Position numbers and translations under genes: made by a program
NCBI GenBank assembly: GCA_964030785.1
Contig: OZ034969.1
Location: 31,249,601 to 31,313,600, forward strand
Origin: Siderastrea siderea
Lineage: Eukaryota; Cnidaria; Anthozoa; Scleractinia; Rhizangiidae
Direction of reading: 5' to 3'
DNA length: 64,000 nt
In this document: piece after piece, positions 33,495-44,972 of the stretch
Position numbering within the stretch: the first letter of the stretch is position 1
How the letters are laid out: the number at the start of each line of letters is the position of its first letter
The notes under the pieces: model-generated
Databases searched by the model: none
What the model saw: the letters and a program-made list of their open reading frames with translations, nothing else
Told to the model about the DNA's origin: nothing

Positions 33495-34746
33495 GGGTGC
33501 GTTTCTTTGGGAAAATCCAAATCCGGATTCTTGTATCCAAAAACGGATTTTACGTTTCTTTACCTAAATCTGAAAATGGATTAATCACGGATTAGTAATC
33601 TGAAGAATCCATTCTCCGAGTGGATACATCAGATCAAATCTAAATCCGGATTTTTAGGATTCATGATCCGTGCGTTTCTTTGGGGGACGGATCCGAAAAT
33701 AGTACATCTGTCAAGCGGTCTTCCATGCAAATTTACTGGTCTCGCCATATTTTCTCTCGATCTTGCGTGACAAAACATTCGATCGTGAAAAAGAAAATTC
33801 AGGTGATTATTCCGTTCCGTATATTTGAAAAGTTTTCTCCATAAGTACAGACAGAGGCATTGACACGCCAGGATAACTTCATTTGTGTACCATTTCTATA
33901 ATTCAGGGACCAGATTTTGTTAACTGTGAACGCAAGTTCACTTGAACTACTGCAGATACTGTCCTTGTTTATAAATTATTTGTATTCCATTCTAGTTGAA
34001 TTCTTGGGCAGTACGAGAGAAATATCGTTCTGACCTATATATTGCGTGCCTCCAGCCTGTCTTTTCATGACAAAATAATCCTTTTTCGGATTTTGCGTTT
34101 CTTTGGTGTCGAAGAATCCATATGATCTGGGATCACAAATCCGTTTTCGGATTTTCCCAAAGAAACGCACCCAAAAACTGGAGGCACGCAATATATATAT
34201 CAGAACGGTATTTCTCTCGTACTGCCCTAGAATTCAACTAGAATGGAATACAAATAATTTATAAACAAGGACAGTATCTGCAGTAGTTCAAGTGAACTCG
34301 CTATTTGCGTTCACAATTAGCAAAATCTGGTCCCTGAATTACAGAAATGGTACACAAATGAAGTTATCCTGACGTGTCAATGCTTCTGTCTGTACTTTTG
34401 GAGAAAACTTTTCAAATATACGGAACGGAATAATCACCTGAATTTTTCTTTTTCACGATCGAATGTTTTGTCACGCAAGATCGAGAGAAAATATGGCGAG
34501 ACCAGTAAATTTGCTTGGAAGACCGCTTGACAGATGTACTATTTTCGGATCCGTCCCCCAAAGAAACGCACGGATCATGAATCCTAAAAATCCGGATTTA
34601 GATTTAATCTGGTGTATCCACTCGGAGTGTGGATTCTTCAGATCACCAATCCCTGATTAATCCATTTTCGGATTTAGGTAAAGAAACGCAAAATCCGTTT
34701 TTGGATACAAGAATCCGGATTTGGATTTTCCCAAAGAAACGCACCC
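33495..34746. mobile_element. 1.25-kb fold-back element
   Basis: The arms 33495-34056 and 34178-34746 are inverted copies more than 550 bp long with few differences. The ends are GGGTGCGTTTCTTTGGG / CCCAAAGAAACGCACCC. Subterminal CGGATTT / AAATCCG motifs are repeated many times. The ~120-bp loop contains another terminal piece (CCCAAAGAAACGCACCC at about 34157-34172), suggesting a nested insertion. No transposase frame was seen. Confidence 0.85.
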
Positions 34747-35128
34747 TTAGAGATCAATTAAAGGACAGGGTAAAATTGTCTCAGAGGCTTTCACCCACTA
34801 AATGTTAAGGAAACTATCCGTTGAGTATCTTTATGTTTAAGCGGGAAAACAAAGTAAGAAAATTTCCTCAGCACGATTAAATTTTCAAGAAATCTGCTTC
34901 AAGAACCTCTACGTGACAAATTAAAAGGTTTTAATTCAAGATAGTGGCAGGCTTGCGCTTGGTTATTTCTTCTATCTATCTGGTATTTGCCATGGTAATC
35001 TCTTCCCATCGCGTTTCCCTTTTCACAATGTTTAATACAAGTGAAATAATGAAAATTATTCATATCTTGTTAGAACTTTGTAAAAGTTTTCTCCATCTGA
35101 TAGTAGAGGTGACTCCCTAATAAGTAGA

Positions 35129-35185
<57 letters not shown>

Positions 35186-35858
35186 CAATACAGAACTGGT
35201 TGCTTATTACAGTGTTTTGTGAAACTGCCTGACTCTTGGGAGTGAAAGAGGCTTACAGGCGTTATTACACGTGTAACTATCTTAGAAAAGTTTCGAATTT
35301 CACTTTTGTTGCATGGAATAGATTTCGATTTGAATCTTAAATACTGAGTGTATTTTAGTGGAAATTCATATGATTAAAATCGTTAGTCGTGCTAATAAAT
35401 GAATCTTTTTAAATAAGCAGTGAAATTTAAACATGGTGAAGTATTTCGATAAATAATGTTATACAGCTTGTTGGTCTCTTGATCAATTGCTTGCTGACCC
35501 ATTGGCTGTTTCAAGGTCACGTGATAGCAACTAAATTCAACTGTGTCCCCCTCGATTCTTGATGTTTCTCTGAAAAACAAAACTAACTAACTGTTTCCCT
35601 CGGGACCAGGCATTAAGCGTATCTAACTAATAGATTTTCTTACGAGACTGAAATAAATCGAAATTTACGTCTTTTAACCGCCTATAATCATTTTTTGGCA
35701 AAATAATACTTTTATTACTAGTAAAAGGCTAAAAAATTTCCTTTTTGATCGATACCCGTTAAAAGGTATATCTTATTATGTAACTAGAAAATGCACAACC
35801 ATTCATAAGTACAGTGCGATTCCGTTTTAAGACCACCCAAATAAACTGTTTTAGTGTT
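34747..35858. other. Intergenic, no gene seen
   Basis: AT-rich sequence between the fold-back element and the next repeats. The only notable feature is the AGGTCA array. Confidence 0.5.
35128..35187. repeat. (AGGTCA)10 tandem array
   Basis: Ten exact head-to-tail copies of AGGTCA, 60 bp. Each junction also makes TCAAGGTCA, the extended monomer site of ERR, SF-1 and ROR type nuclear receptors. It may be a plain microsatellite. Confidence 0.9.
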
Positions 35859-36150
35859 CACAGCGGTTAAACGCACGACGCGAGCGCAATTCCCGCAATA
35901 ATTTTACAAAGGGAAATACAGACAAATGTCGGAAGTGTCACTTTAACCGTAAAACTTGACGCTGTTTTAAAAATTTAAGGTTTTTACGTCGAGGATGTGT
36001 TCAAAATGAAGCAACTGACATCCACAAGTTTTGTCCGCGAGAAATTGGGTTTGTCAGGACATTTTCTGCATCGTTTTCGCACCAACTTCACGTTCAACTG
36101 ATGCTCTGGAAGCCCGGAAGTGACGTAACTTTATGCGTTTGACCGCTGTG
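35859..36150. mobile_element. TIR element (CACAGCGGTTAAACGCA ends), complete copy
   Basis: Left CACAGCGGTTAAACGCA and right TGCGTTTGACCGCTGTG are inverted copies. A diverged second copy of the interior follows in direct orientation at 36174-36410. Confidence 0.7.
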
Positions 36151-36173
36151 AAGTTTTAGAGTGGCCCAAACTC

Positions 36174-36410
36174 CACAGCGGTCAAACGCACGACGCGTGT
36201 GCAGTTTCTACCATAACTTACAAAGGAAAATACAGACAAATGTCGAAAGTTTCACTTTAACCGCAAAACTTAACGCCGTTACTGAAAACAAACTTTTTAC
36301 GTTGAGTATTTGTTTAAAATGAAGTAACTGTCATCTACAAGGTTTGTCGGCGCGAAATTCAGTTTGCCAGGACATTTTCTGTATCGTTTCCATTCGAACT
36401 GGCAAACTTC
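36174..36410. repeat. Second, truncated copy of the preceding element
   Basis: It starts CACAGCGGTCAAACGCACGA, then follows 35859-36100 with an offset of 315 bp and roughly 80% identity by eye, and ends before the right terminal repeat. Confidence 0.7.
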
Positions 36411-36471
36411 AAGCTACGGACGACATCTTGTGGTTGTGGTTACTTATGTAAGAAATCGTACGAGAAACTGT

Positions 36472-36543
36472 AGACTGCGAGTAGTCTCTAATTTTGGCGA
36501 TCGCGCAATCGCCATCGCTAAAATTAGAGACTACTCGCAGTCT
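36472..36543. repeat. 72-bp palindrome (AGACTGCGAGTAGTCTC family)
   Basis: AGACTGCGAGTAGTCTCTAA and its inverted copy frame GGCGATCGCGCAATCGCC. The same terminal motif is found near 24064-24090 and, diverged, at 62934-63001, so it is a dispersed family. Confidence 0.85.
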
Positions 36544-36598
36544 GGAGAAACTGTTACCCATCTGCCCCTGACCGATACGCATACATCAATTAAGCGAG

Positions 36599-36599
<1 letters not shown>

Positions 36600-36629
<30 letters not shown>

Positions 36630-36664
36630 CTTACTTATTTATTTATTTATTCATTCATTCATTT

Positions 36665-36693
<29 letters not shown>
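36600..36693. repeat. (ATTT)n microsatellite
   Basis: About 23 units of ATTT with a few ATTC/ACTT variants. Confidence 0.9.
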
Positions 36694-36695
<2 letters not shown>

Positions 36696-37180
36696 TCTCT
36701 ACTGGTTCAAAAGGAAAAAAAATGATCCCAAGTTGGTCGCGCAAACGCCTGATGGTTCAAACTTTGTACTGGTCCAAAGCGTGGGTTACATCAAACTAAA
36801 AATATGACATAGCCCAAACTGTCGACAAATTAAGTCTATACGAAACGACATAGCCCGAAATCAAAGCAACGTTCCTCTCTTGTGATTACCGAAGATATGT
36901 CGAGCATCAACAAAACCACATGAAAGCTCACGGAAATAACCACACGAATGTGTTGATGTGGCGCACGCTAAGTGCCCACAAAATGTCGTGGTTGTTACGA
37001 CAACTGCGAGATAAAAACGCTTGACAGTTCAGAAGATCTTGGAGTTCTGTTGGGCACGTATAACGATAGAGGGAGATAAGTGGACCTTATTTAAACTGAG
37101 GTATTTTTTACGCCGGTACCACTAAATGGAGGCGTTCAAGAATAGGCGACCAACGCAGTCATCATTTCCGTGACTTTATG

Positions 37181-37269
37181 TCATCTTGGTTGTCTTGCAG
37201 CATGCTGTTTTAATCCACTCTCTAAGACGGCGTGTTTCATTCCTCGTCTCACCAGAACACATGTGACAC
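37181..37269 (-). CDS. MDP1: Magnesium-dependent phosphatase 1, last exon
   Basis: Minus strand, acceptor TTCTTTCAG above 37269, phase 1. It codes for GVTCVLVRRGMKHAVLESGL and a short tail ending RQPR, TGA at 37181-37183. GVTCV corresponds to the segment after the LG of the FFDDE..N exon in MDP1 proteins. Confidence 0.85.
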
Positions 37270-38485
37270 CTGAAAGAAGAATCGGATTGATTCGGCTTAA
37301 AAGGAGTTAAAATCCCTTTCACTTCAAAGTTGAAAAATGAGGTTTGAGATTCTTTTCATCGTAACATCCCTCACTTATTAGTAGTAACTAGAAAAAATTG
37401 TCTTAAAAAGTTGTTTGAAAAACGCTCCCAGTAAGGCTTTACAGTGCTAAATGAGACATCAAGCTTTCAATGCTAAATGAACCATCAAAACTACAGCTCC
37501 TCCGAAAATGACCTATAAAGTAAAAAATAAGGTTAACAAGTAAAAATTATCAATAGACAAAAAAGGCCTTAAGGACGTTCTGCGCATCCTTACTACGTTT
37601 GATTTTTTTTCAACTTTTCTGCCCATGCATCATCGAATAACAACATAACACAACAGTTTATTAACGTGAGTTAACACTTAGCTATAACAGCTATTTTACA
37701 GGGAAGCTCACAAATCAAATAAATAAATAAATAAATAAATATAATTAAATCATTAAATATAATTTCGCTATTATTTTAGCTGCACGATGTTGGCAATAGC
37801 CTATCTTAAAGGTTGAAAATAATTTAAATGAAAGGATGACACCGGTTCAAATTATTTACTTGACAGACCCACTTAAATGAAATTTGACTAAGAAAGAGGG
37901 TATACAGCAAATCATTTTTAATATTTTTCAACTAAGAACCACTGAGTCCATGTCGAGTTACGAGGACCGATTTGTCAAATTAGGGTAGTTTTACACGCGC
38001 TTTGCTTCGAAAACGAAGTCGGTGACCTCCCAGTATTTTTGCATGACATACGTAGGCGAACGTCCTTAAGTTTACGCGTTATCACTTAATGATTTACGTT
38101 TTCAGTCATATTTAAGGCTGCGACTGTGGAGATCGGAGGTTTAATTTTTGAAAACACGTAACGAGATCGGATTAATGTACCAGAACGTCGCGTTTCCGGA
38201 CGTTTTCAAGAGTTAACGTGCAGAGGGTCAAAAACGAATGTAATGTGTACCTGTGGAAGAAAAATATTTTGAATAAAAAAAATTATTACTACAAAGTAAC
38301 ATTGCAAAAACAGCTTCACCTACAGGAATTGAAAAAAGGGAATTGATTCTGTATTCGCAAACTTATCTGCCGGTTGTGAAATTATGAACTATGCCGAGTG
38401 ACGTAACAATTCCTGATATAAAAATCACTCATACAAGCACATGAGCTTAACCCAACTTGAAGGATAGAAAAGCATCAGTTCTTAC
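37270..38485. other. MDP1 intron
   Basis: AT-rich, with a short (AAAT)n tract at about 37716-37740. No other feature was recognised. Confidence 0.6.
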
Positions 38486-38571
38486 CTAATCTACCGATCT
38501 CATGAATATTTCTTTCTTCATCATCAAAGAAAAGCATATTCGAGTAGGGTATACCACTTGCCTGTGTAAAC
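38486..38571 (-). CDS. MDP1: Magnesium-dependent phosphatase 1, exon with FFDDE motif
   Basis: The 86-bp minus-strand exon has acceptor CTCTATTCCAG and donor GTAAGA. It codes for (K)FTQASGIPYSNMLFFDDEER and NIHEIGRLG. FFDDE..N is HAD motif IV, which places the acidic Mg2+ ligands in this phosphatase family. Confidence 0.95.
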
Positions 38572-40189
38572 CTGGAATAGAGCCAAAGCACAAATAAAAC
38601 TGTTTCAGATGCACACTTTGGCCCACAATCATGAAAGGTATGCAAAACAGCAACACTCTTGAACGAGCCCTCTTTGAAGCACACGCTTAAAGGCGGTGCC
38701 TCTGTTTGTCATGATCACTGCACATACGTTCTGCGCATCTCAGGTCTGGGGCGCGTTACTCGAAAGCCCCTGAAAGTTCTCGGTCCCGAAAAGCCATTCG
38801 TTAAGCAGAACCACGCATTCCACAAAGCTGTTATTTCAGCTTGTCTTTAAGATAAGGAATGTTTAACTTATAGCACAGTTTCTTGCTTAGAAACTTCTTG
38901 GTTTACAAGATAGTGTGATTTATCATGTCCGGAATCGACCCGACAAGTTTTGGGCCTTTTGAGAAACGCACACCTTTTTCCCCACAGTCATAACCTTTGC
39001 AAAAAATTCTTCTGTATCAGGAGGCGCCGTCCTTAAGCAATGTCGTCAGCTGTCTCATAAAACTGAGCTGGAAAAAGGTTAAGTCTCTCTCGGGTAACCC
39101 ACACGGCTGGAACCTAAGCCTTTCAGCCCCAGTATCAACATGCATATTCTCCTCACTTGTTTCCATTTCTTTATTATGTTACCAATTGGAAGAATTTGAT
39201 TAAACTTCAAGACATTTTGTCCTTGCGGTCATTTTGTAATTGCCCTGACCTGCGTGTCAACAAGTAGTAACATTGTAAGGTGAAATTACATGCTTGTCAC
39301 TGTTGGACCCAAAGGGTTAACATGTCATAGCATTTGTAGCAAGAAGCAATCGAAGGGAGTAGGGAGAAAAAGGTAATAATCTCGTTTTGATATCCAAATT
39401 TGCTTTAGATTTACTCTGTTTTGGCACACAGACTAGTAATCATGCAAAAAATGGACAGAGTAAGGTACTATAGCCCGTTATCTTGAGACCCTGGATTCAT
39501 GTCTATGTTCACGGAACAAAAAAGCAAGAATTACTGAAGTAATTAACAGTATGAATAACCAGTAATAATAAATGCTGTGTTTAGACACTGACTGCAGAGT
39601 CTGTCTGTCTGTCTGTCTGTAGAGCAGAATTGCAAGCAAATTCAAATAGGTCAGTTTTACTAAAAAACTGACACCACTCCTAATATCTTGAAGAGGAGTT
39701 CAACACATGAGCAACTGACTGCTCAGGAGAGCTGTTGACTACAAAACAAAATCGGTGTTTTGAATCGCTTGGCAATTCCAAACAAACATCGAATACTCCT
39801 GGGAGGTTTAAGTGAGAATTTCCATGCAAATCTCACTACTGGACCCTGGTCAATCCATTCAACTTTTCTCAAGTTCAACTAAGTGTCGAGAACATAGCAA
39901 TTTCACAGTATGCACGAGCTCGAAAAATTCGTTAACTACAAAACCGGAATACTTTTCTGAACCACTTTACAATTCTGAACAAATATCGAATGTTTCCAGC
40001 TTCGTTGAATTTCTACGAAAATTTCAGTGAAGGTGTAATTTATTGTCATTCAGCATAAATTACATTCCTCGGTCAAAAATTATGCCATTCCGCAACTCAT
40101 GCCACATGCCATTACGTAAAACTCATGCCTCCTTTTACCCTCACCAGTGCAGATATTAGCTTTAGCAGTTTAAAAACAAAAAACATGAA

Positions 40190-40300
40190 AAAATCCAGGC
40201 TACCATACCAGTGCAGCACTCCAACCAGTTGAGCTAAATAATTAGCTAACAATTGGTAACCCTGAAATTTTTCTGGCTCTTCTTTTTCAACTTTTATCTT
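40190..40300 (-). mobile_element. Degenerate tRNA-derived SINE
   Basis: On the minus strand the order is TTAGCTCAACTGGTTGGAGT, GCTGCACTGGTATGG, then CAGAAAAA with GAAAAAGAAG, matching the head of the SINE at 15060 with many changes. It lies in an MDP1 intron. Confidence 0.55.
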
Positions 40301-40420
40301 CACAGCGATGGTCACCATCTTTTCTTATTTCATCTGCTGTTCAGATAAATGATTATTTCACACATTCATAATCATTTTTTCGCCATCTACGGGTTTAATA
40401 CAATCTCACAAATGACCAGT

Positions 40421-40564
40421 GCCCAGTTGTTCAAAGGGTGGATAATGCTATCCACCGGATAAATCGCTATGCAGTGGATGAATGATAAAACAGAGTACTA
40501 CACCATTCACTGGATAGTTATTTATCCACTGGATAGAGTTATCCACTCTTTAAACAACCGGGGC
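40421..40564. mobile_element. 144-bp MITE (GCCCAGTTGTTCAAAGGGTG ends)
   Basis: The left end GCCCAGTTGTTCAAAGGGTG and the inverted right end (CACTCTTTAAACAACCGGGG plus C) match. The interior repeats ATCCACTGGATA-type blocks. Confidence 0.8.
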
Positions 40565-40690
40565 AAGCTCCCAGTTGGCGCAGTTAGTTAGAGTACTACA
40601 TTGGTAAAGTAAAGGTCATTTGGTTTGAAACACCTTTAAGCCTGAATTTCATCAGGTTCTTCTTTTTCAACTGCTTCAGTTGATATGGTG
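40565..40690 (+). mobile_element. Degenerate tRNA-derived SINE
   Basis: AAGCTCCCAGTTGGCGCAGT, TTAGTTAGAGTACTACATTG, GGTCATTTGGTTTGAAA and GCCTGAATTTCATCAGG follow the order of the 15060 SINE, including the flanking CTCCCAGTTGG. Confidence 0.6.
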
Positions 40691-41169
40691 AGCATCCCTT
40701 TCAGCGAGGAGGGGGGGGGGGGGGTACCGTTAATATCTCAGTTCCTTCATCCTACCGATACCGTGTTAAGCTCCGGCCGTGTGGGTTTCCTGTGGCTTGT
40801 ATGCGAATTTAACTCTTTCACTCCTGGTAGTGGCCAAAGTAAAAATTCGAGAAAAATCCCAAAATTCATTTCTTCAAATCGGGCAAAACAAATAGTACCA
40901 TGCGAAAGTACTGCCAAAGAGATTTCATTTGAATGATCACACCATAGGATTTTGTCCACAGACTCAAAAGTTAGCACTACATCACGTCTCGAGCTTCATA
41001 ATTGACTCTGGAAGTGAAAGGGTTAACTTAAGTTGATGTTGTCACTAGGATGGTCATCATCATTTCTCATTTCATCCACAGCTCACATACATCATTTCAT
41101 ATATTCATATTCACTTCATTGTGATCTTTACAAACAAACAAACAACAAACATTTTCCAAACTCACTTAC

Positions 41170-41277
41170 TTTTTAAAGTGGGTAACTTTTGATCCAGGAT
41201 AAATCTCTTTATATGAGAAATACTCGTCTATGTCCAAAACTCTCAAAAGCTCTTTGGCTGCAGGTGGGTCCTCTGTT
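41170..41277 (-). CDS. MDP1: Magnesium-dependent phosphatase 1, middle exon
   Basis: The 108-bp minus-strand exon has acceptor TTTTCCTTTAG and donor GTAAGT. It codes for TEDPPAAKELLRVLDIDEYF and SYKEIYPGSKVTHFKK. EIYPGSK.THF is the characteristic MDP1 segment carrying the HAD motif III lysine. Confidence 0.95.
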
Positions 41278-43234
41278 CTAAAGGAAAATGCCATTTGGTT
41301 AATCATTAAAGTCATACATGAATAATAATTCAAATCATGGATTATGCCTACTAAAACGAAAGTTTGTGCTTTTTATATGCCTTAAACTCTTGGAAACCCA
41401 CAACAAACACGTACAGCTGTACATACAGTTATTTAACAAAAATACTTTATCATTTCATGAAACCTTGTTGGATATGCACCATTTAAATTAATAACCAACA
41501 AGCCGCATAGCATCATGTTGGTTATAATTATGTCACATCTAACAAACACAAGTGGAATAATAAAATTATTGGTTTATAAAATTTTCAACTTTGGTTATCT
41601 TTGCTCAGTTTTGTTCTGTAATATTATTGTAAGGCAAAAAGCAGGATTATTTGCTGTTATAACCCACAAATTAATTTTTGAGTGCACTCATTGGTAGAAA
41701 TGCATCACATGGTATAAATTCAGATGGCAGGTATCAAAAAAAATTTCACAAAATTGGTTAGTTGCCCCCGAAGCTTCACTTCTCAGTCAACTGTTCATTT
41801 TTCAGATAATTTTCCAGCCTTGGGATTATCCTCCGATATATTAGCCGCTGCAAGGGGTGTATTTACGAAACAACCTGTGTGTGGGGAACCAGTGAGAAAG
41901 CTAGAAATTTAACCCTTAAGCCCCAAGAGTGACAAGCATCTATTAAATTTCTCCCTATGCTATCACTAGCTGATCAAATATACAGGTCATGAGAATAAAA
42001 GAAATGATCACCAGAGATGAAATGCCTTGATGTTTAATCAAATTCTCCCAACTAGTAACATAAGAAATATATGGAGAACTGTGAGGAGAATATGCGTGTG
42101 GATATTGAGGCTTTAAGGGTTAATAACCAAGATTGACAAGTTAATAAAGTATCACAGGCAAACCATGGCTTGAGGCGATCATGATTTGCCCATCACAATT
42201 TGCCCACGGTCATGAAATATGTACACTGGAAATATGCGCATGAAATGAATTTACAGAAGAAATACACACTCTCTGAGATATAAACAATCAAATCATAAAA
42301 GAGCAGAATATCTGCTAATTCCTTTCAGCATTTTGTGGTTATGAAAGAATCAAGACGGGTCAATCATACCCAGTTAATCTTGCTTGACAAACCTGGATCG
42401 ACACATAGTACTTAGTGAAATCAGCAGTGTAAATCTGTTCGTGGTATTTTCAGGGCCTCTGATATTACAAATAAAGTGGGGGAGCGGTGGTGTAAATTGG
42501 TTAGTGAAGGTCAGTGGGTAGTGAGGCTCTTTAAAGTTGCTTCACGCTACAGAACCGGGATAAGCTCCGGCTGTGTGCTGGGGCCTCCTTGGTTCGTGAG
42601 CTACTTTACCTCACAAAAGGAACAATCAAACCCCTGAATAAGAGGATTGTTTTCAAGTCTGTGCCAATTTACAATTGCTTCAGGAAAAAGAAGACCACTA
42701 CCAGGCCCTAACTTTACTTGTTCAATTCATACAAAGCAACAAGCTCTGCTGAGGGTTACTAACATGTTTATTGTATGGACCGTAATTCACGTTGAAAATA
42801 TGCCGTTGAGATGTGAAAATAATTTCAGTTAAAGTGAGGATTTGCTTATATTTTCACATTTTTTCTGAAAAAGTTTAAATGAATTACATGATTTTTCAAA
42901 AAAGTATCCAATCAGGTGCAATTTGAGGTCAATATTTATGCAATTGGTATTACACCATGGTGTAATACCAGAAGTACTGTATTTCGTCAATATCAAACAA
43001 CATGGTCAGCAATCGCCTTTGAGTGAGGAAGTTGGCCCACTCAAAGATATTTTCTTAACCCCTCATTATGTCGTTTTTTTGTGGCACTTCTGATGATAGC
43101 AAACCGTCCAAACTTAATTTTTTGATCTGGATAACTGAGAACTTGCCTGCACAGTTTGGTATTTCCAAAATTTAACAAGCTAACAGAACAAAAAAATAAT
43201 AATAATAAAATAAAACAAAATAAAGTTTCTTTAC
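41278..43234. other. MDP1 intron
   Basis: About 2 kb without a recognised exon. 42480-42620 resembles a tRNA-like SINE head (GGTGTAAATTGGTTAGTGAA, GATAAGCTCCGGCTGTGTGC); a related GTTAAGCTCCGGCCGTGTGG is at 40765. Confidence 0.55.
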
Positions 43235-43345
43235 CGGGAGGCTGCTGCTAAGCATATTCCTTTGGACTTCAGAAGTTTCAGGATTTCTAGTGCTTCATCA
43301 TACAGTTTAATCTTGTATCCATATCTGTCTTCTACAAAGCCATTA
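43235..43345 (-). CDS. MDP1: Magnesium-dependent phosphatase 1, exon with AAASR motif
   Basis: The 111-bp minus-strand exon has acceptor TTCTTTCACAG and donor GTAAAG. It codes for NGFVEDRYGYKIKLYDEALE and ILKLLKSKGICLAAASR. LAAASR is HAD motif II (Ser next to the catalytic pocket). Phases fit the exons on both sides. Confidence 0.95.
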
Positions 43346-44317
43346 CTGTGAAAGAAAGGAACAAAGAAGGAAAATCAGATGGGTCAAATGAACCAAAAAC
43401 TGATGTACTACATGTCAAACATGACTACAGGGAGTAAAACGTCACCATCATCAGTTCCTTAACTTCTAATCTTCTACATTGTAATTCCTTTATGTCTTAG
43501 AAGTAATGTTCAATACCCCTTAACCCTGACCAAGTGAACTAATCACAGATTAAGCCTTATTTCAGAGTTAATTTTCTAACCTTGGGTCAACTAATATTGA
43601 AGGTTAAAGAATCTGTTGTTCAAGCCACTAAAGAAGGGATCGACTACAATCAGCAGAGTATTACATCACTATAGGATTGCTGGTAATATTATCATCACGA
43701 TGTTCCACTAGTGATACATGTAATTAATGGTGTTAGAAATGGCAACTGTAACTCAGTTGACTGCCTAGTAAGGATAATCAGAGGAAACCTCAAGAAACTT
43801 GACAAGAGTAGGTGATCATGTAAGAGGGCAATTTAAAGTTTGAGCTCTCACAGAACTCCTAAAAAAAATTATCCACATTCATACTTGCTGAGAGTGCACT
43901 AGAATCAACAACAGAGTGATTAGGGCAAGAGTGCATTGCCAAAAAAAAAAAAGAAATGGTAATACCTAGATAATAATAATAATAAAAAAAAGCACATGCA
44001 GCTTATTAATGGGGGAAGGGGAGGGGTAAATCTGGGAGGGAAGGACAAAAGGATTAGTCAGTATAATTTAGTGAGGAAAAGAAGGGGCAGGAAATGGAAT
44101 TCCCAAGGTATCAAAAGTGGGGAGTGAGAACTAGGGGAAAAATTGCAACCATGCATAATATTTTACAATACAAAAAGACTTGGGAGCCACAAAGAAAGGT
44201 CTGTTAACTGAAATTCAAAAGCACAGGAAGTGGGAGGTTTTGACCCCAAGTTGCCTCTGTCACTAATTAGCTACAATAATATTATTTAAAGGCAGAAACA
44301 TCTCTGCCAGTACTTAC
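43346..44317. other. MDP1 intron
   Basis: No exon was seen. It has (AAT)n and A-rich runs near 43950-43990 and a G/A-rich block at 44010-44110 whose GGAATTCCCAAGGT resembles 58880. Confidence 0.5.
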
Positions 44318-44378
44318 CTTTTTCTTGAAAAAGGAGCAGTGACATGAGTATCAGCCCAAAAAGGCCACAATGTAAAAT
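44318..44378 (-). CDS. MDP1: Magnesium-dependent phosphatase 1, first exon found (TLWPFW)
   Basis: The 61-bp minus-strand exon has acceptor CATTAAACAG and donor GTAAGTA. It codes for (D)FTLWPFWADTHVTAPFSRK. D.TLWPFW.DTHV is the diagnostic N-terminal sequence of MDP1, a HAD-family phosphatase of the cytosol thought to act on glycated or phosphotyrosine-like substrates. The catalytic DLD just before it must come from an upstream exon, which I could not locate (an exon ending in phase 1 with ..FDLG|GT is expected above 44.4 kb). The five exons found give about 146 residues, near the family length of 160-180. Confidence 0.95.
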
Positions 44379-44549
44379 CTGTTTAATGCAAGAAAACATT
44401 GGAGATTTAAGGAAAGCTGTATTGCATACTTTTTATTATAGAGCAAACTACAACTAAAACTTTTTATTATTGTGTAGTTCCAGAAAATATACATAGTACT
44501 GGTCCCCCCACAGAAGGGAGGAAAGGCCCCCAAATTTAAGCAATGTATG

Positions 44550-44972
44550 TATACCTGCCAAGTTTTCGTAAGTCAAATGCGTGAGATTTTCATATCCATA
44601 ATGCCCAAATTTCCAAACAATTTCCGACAACGTCCGAACATTCCTGACGATGTTCCGATGACTTCCGAACATTGGCGATGATCCCCGAAGATGTTCCGAT
44701 GATTTCTGAAGGTTGCCAAATGTCATGGTGCGAAGCTTGAAATCTCGGCGCGATCTCGTTTGCTTGTTATTTAGGATTCAAACGCGACGTTTAGCGCTGT
44801 TCACTAGACTATTTTGGGTGAAAGTTGAATTCAGTTTTTCACGTTAATGGTTGATGAACAAGTAGTCTGGAATTGTGAGTCAGGCGTGAGAAATTGTCCT
44901 CGATGCGTGAGATCAATGTCTTTGATCCACAGGCATGAGACTCACGCATAATGAGTGAGAGTTGGCAGGTAT
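44550..44972. mobile_element. 423-bp TIR element with 7-8 bp target-site duplication
   Basis: TATACCTGCCAA at the left is an inverted copy of TTGGCAGGTATA at the right. ATGTATG flanks both sides (543-549 and 974-980 of this kilobase). The interior has repeated CGAACATT/CCGATGA words. It lies upstream of the first MDP1 exon found. Confidence 0.75.

Larger units (their letters stand above)
38572..41169. other. MDP1 intron with SINE fragments and a MITE
   Basis: A 2.6-kb intron on the minus strand. It holds a CTGT microsatellite near 39601-39620, degenerate tRNA-SINE pieces and a TIR MITE. The + strand open frames here have no recognisable protein features. Confidence 0.6.

Noticed and set aside
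35128..35187. CRISPR-like array
   Set aside because: The repeats are contiguous 6-bp units without spacers, in a eukaryotic genome.
38659..38850. Small + strand frame next to the MDP1 exon
   Set aside because: It starts opposite the MDP1 exon region and runs into what looks like repeat sequence (CGGTCCCGAAAAGCCATTC); no homology recognised.
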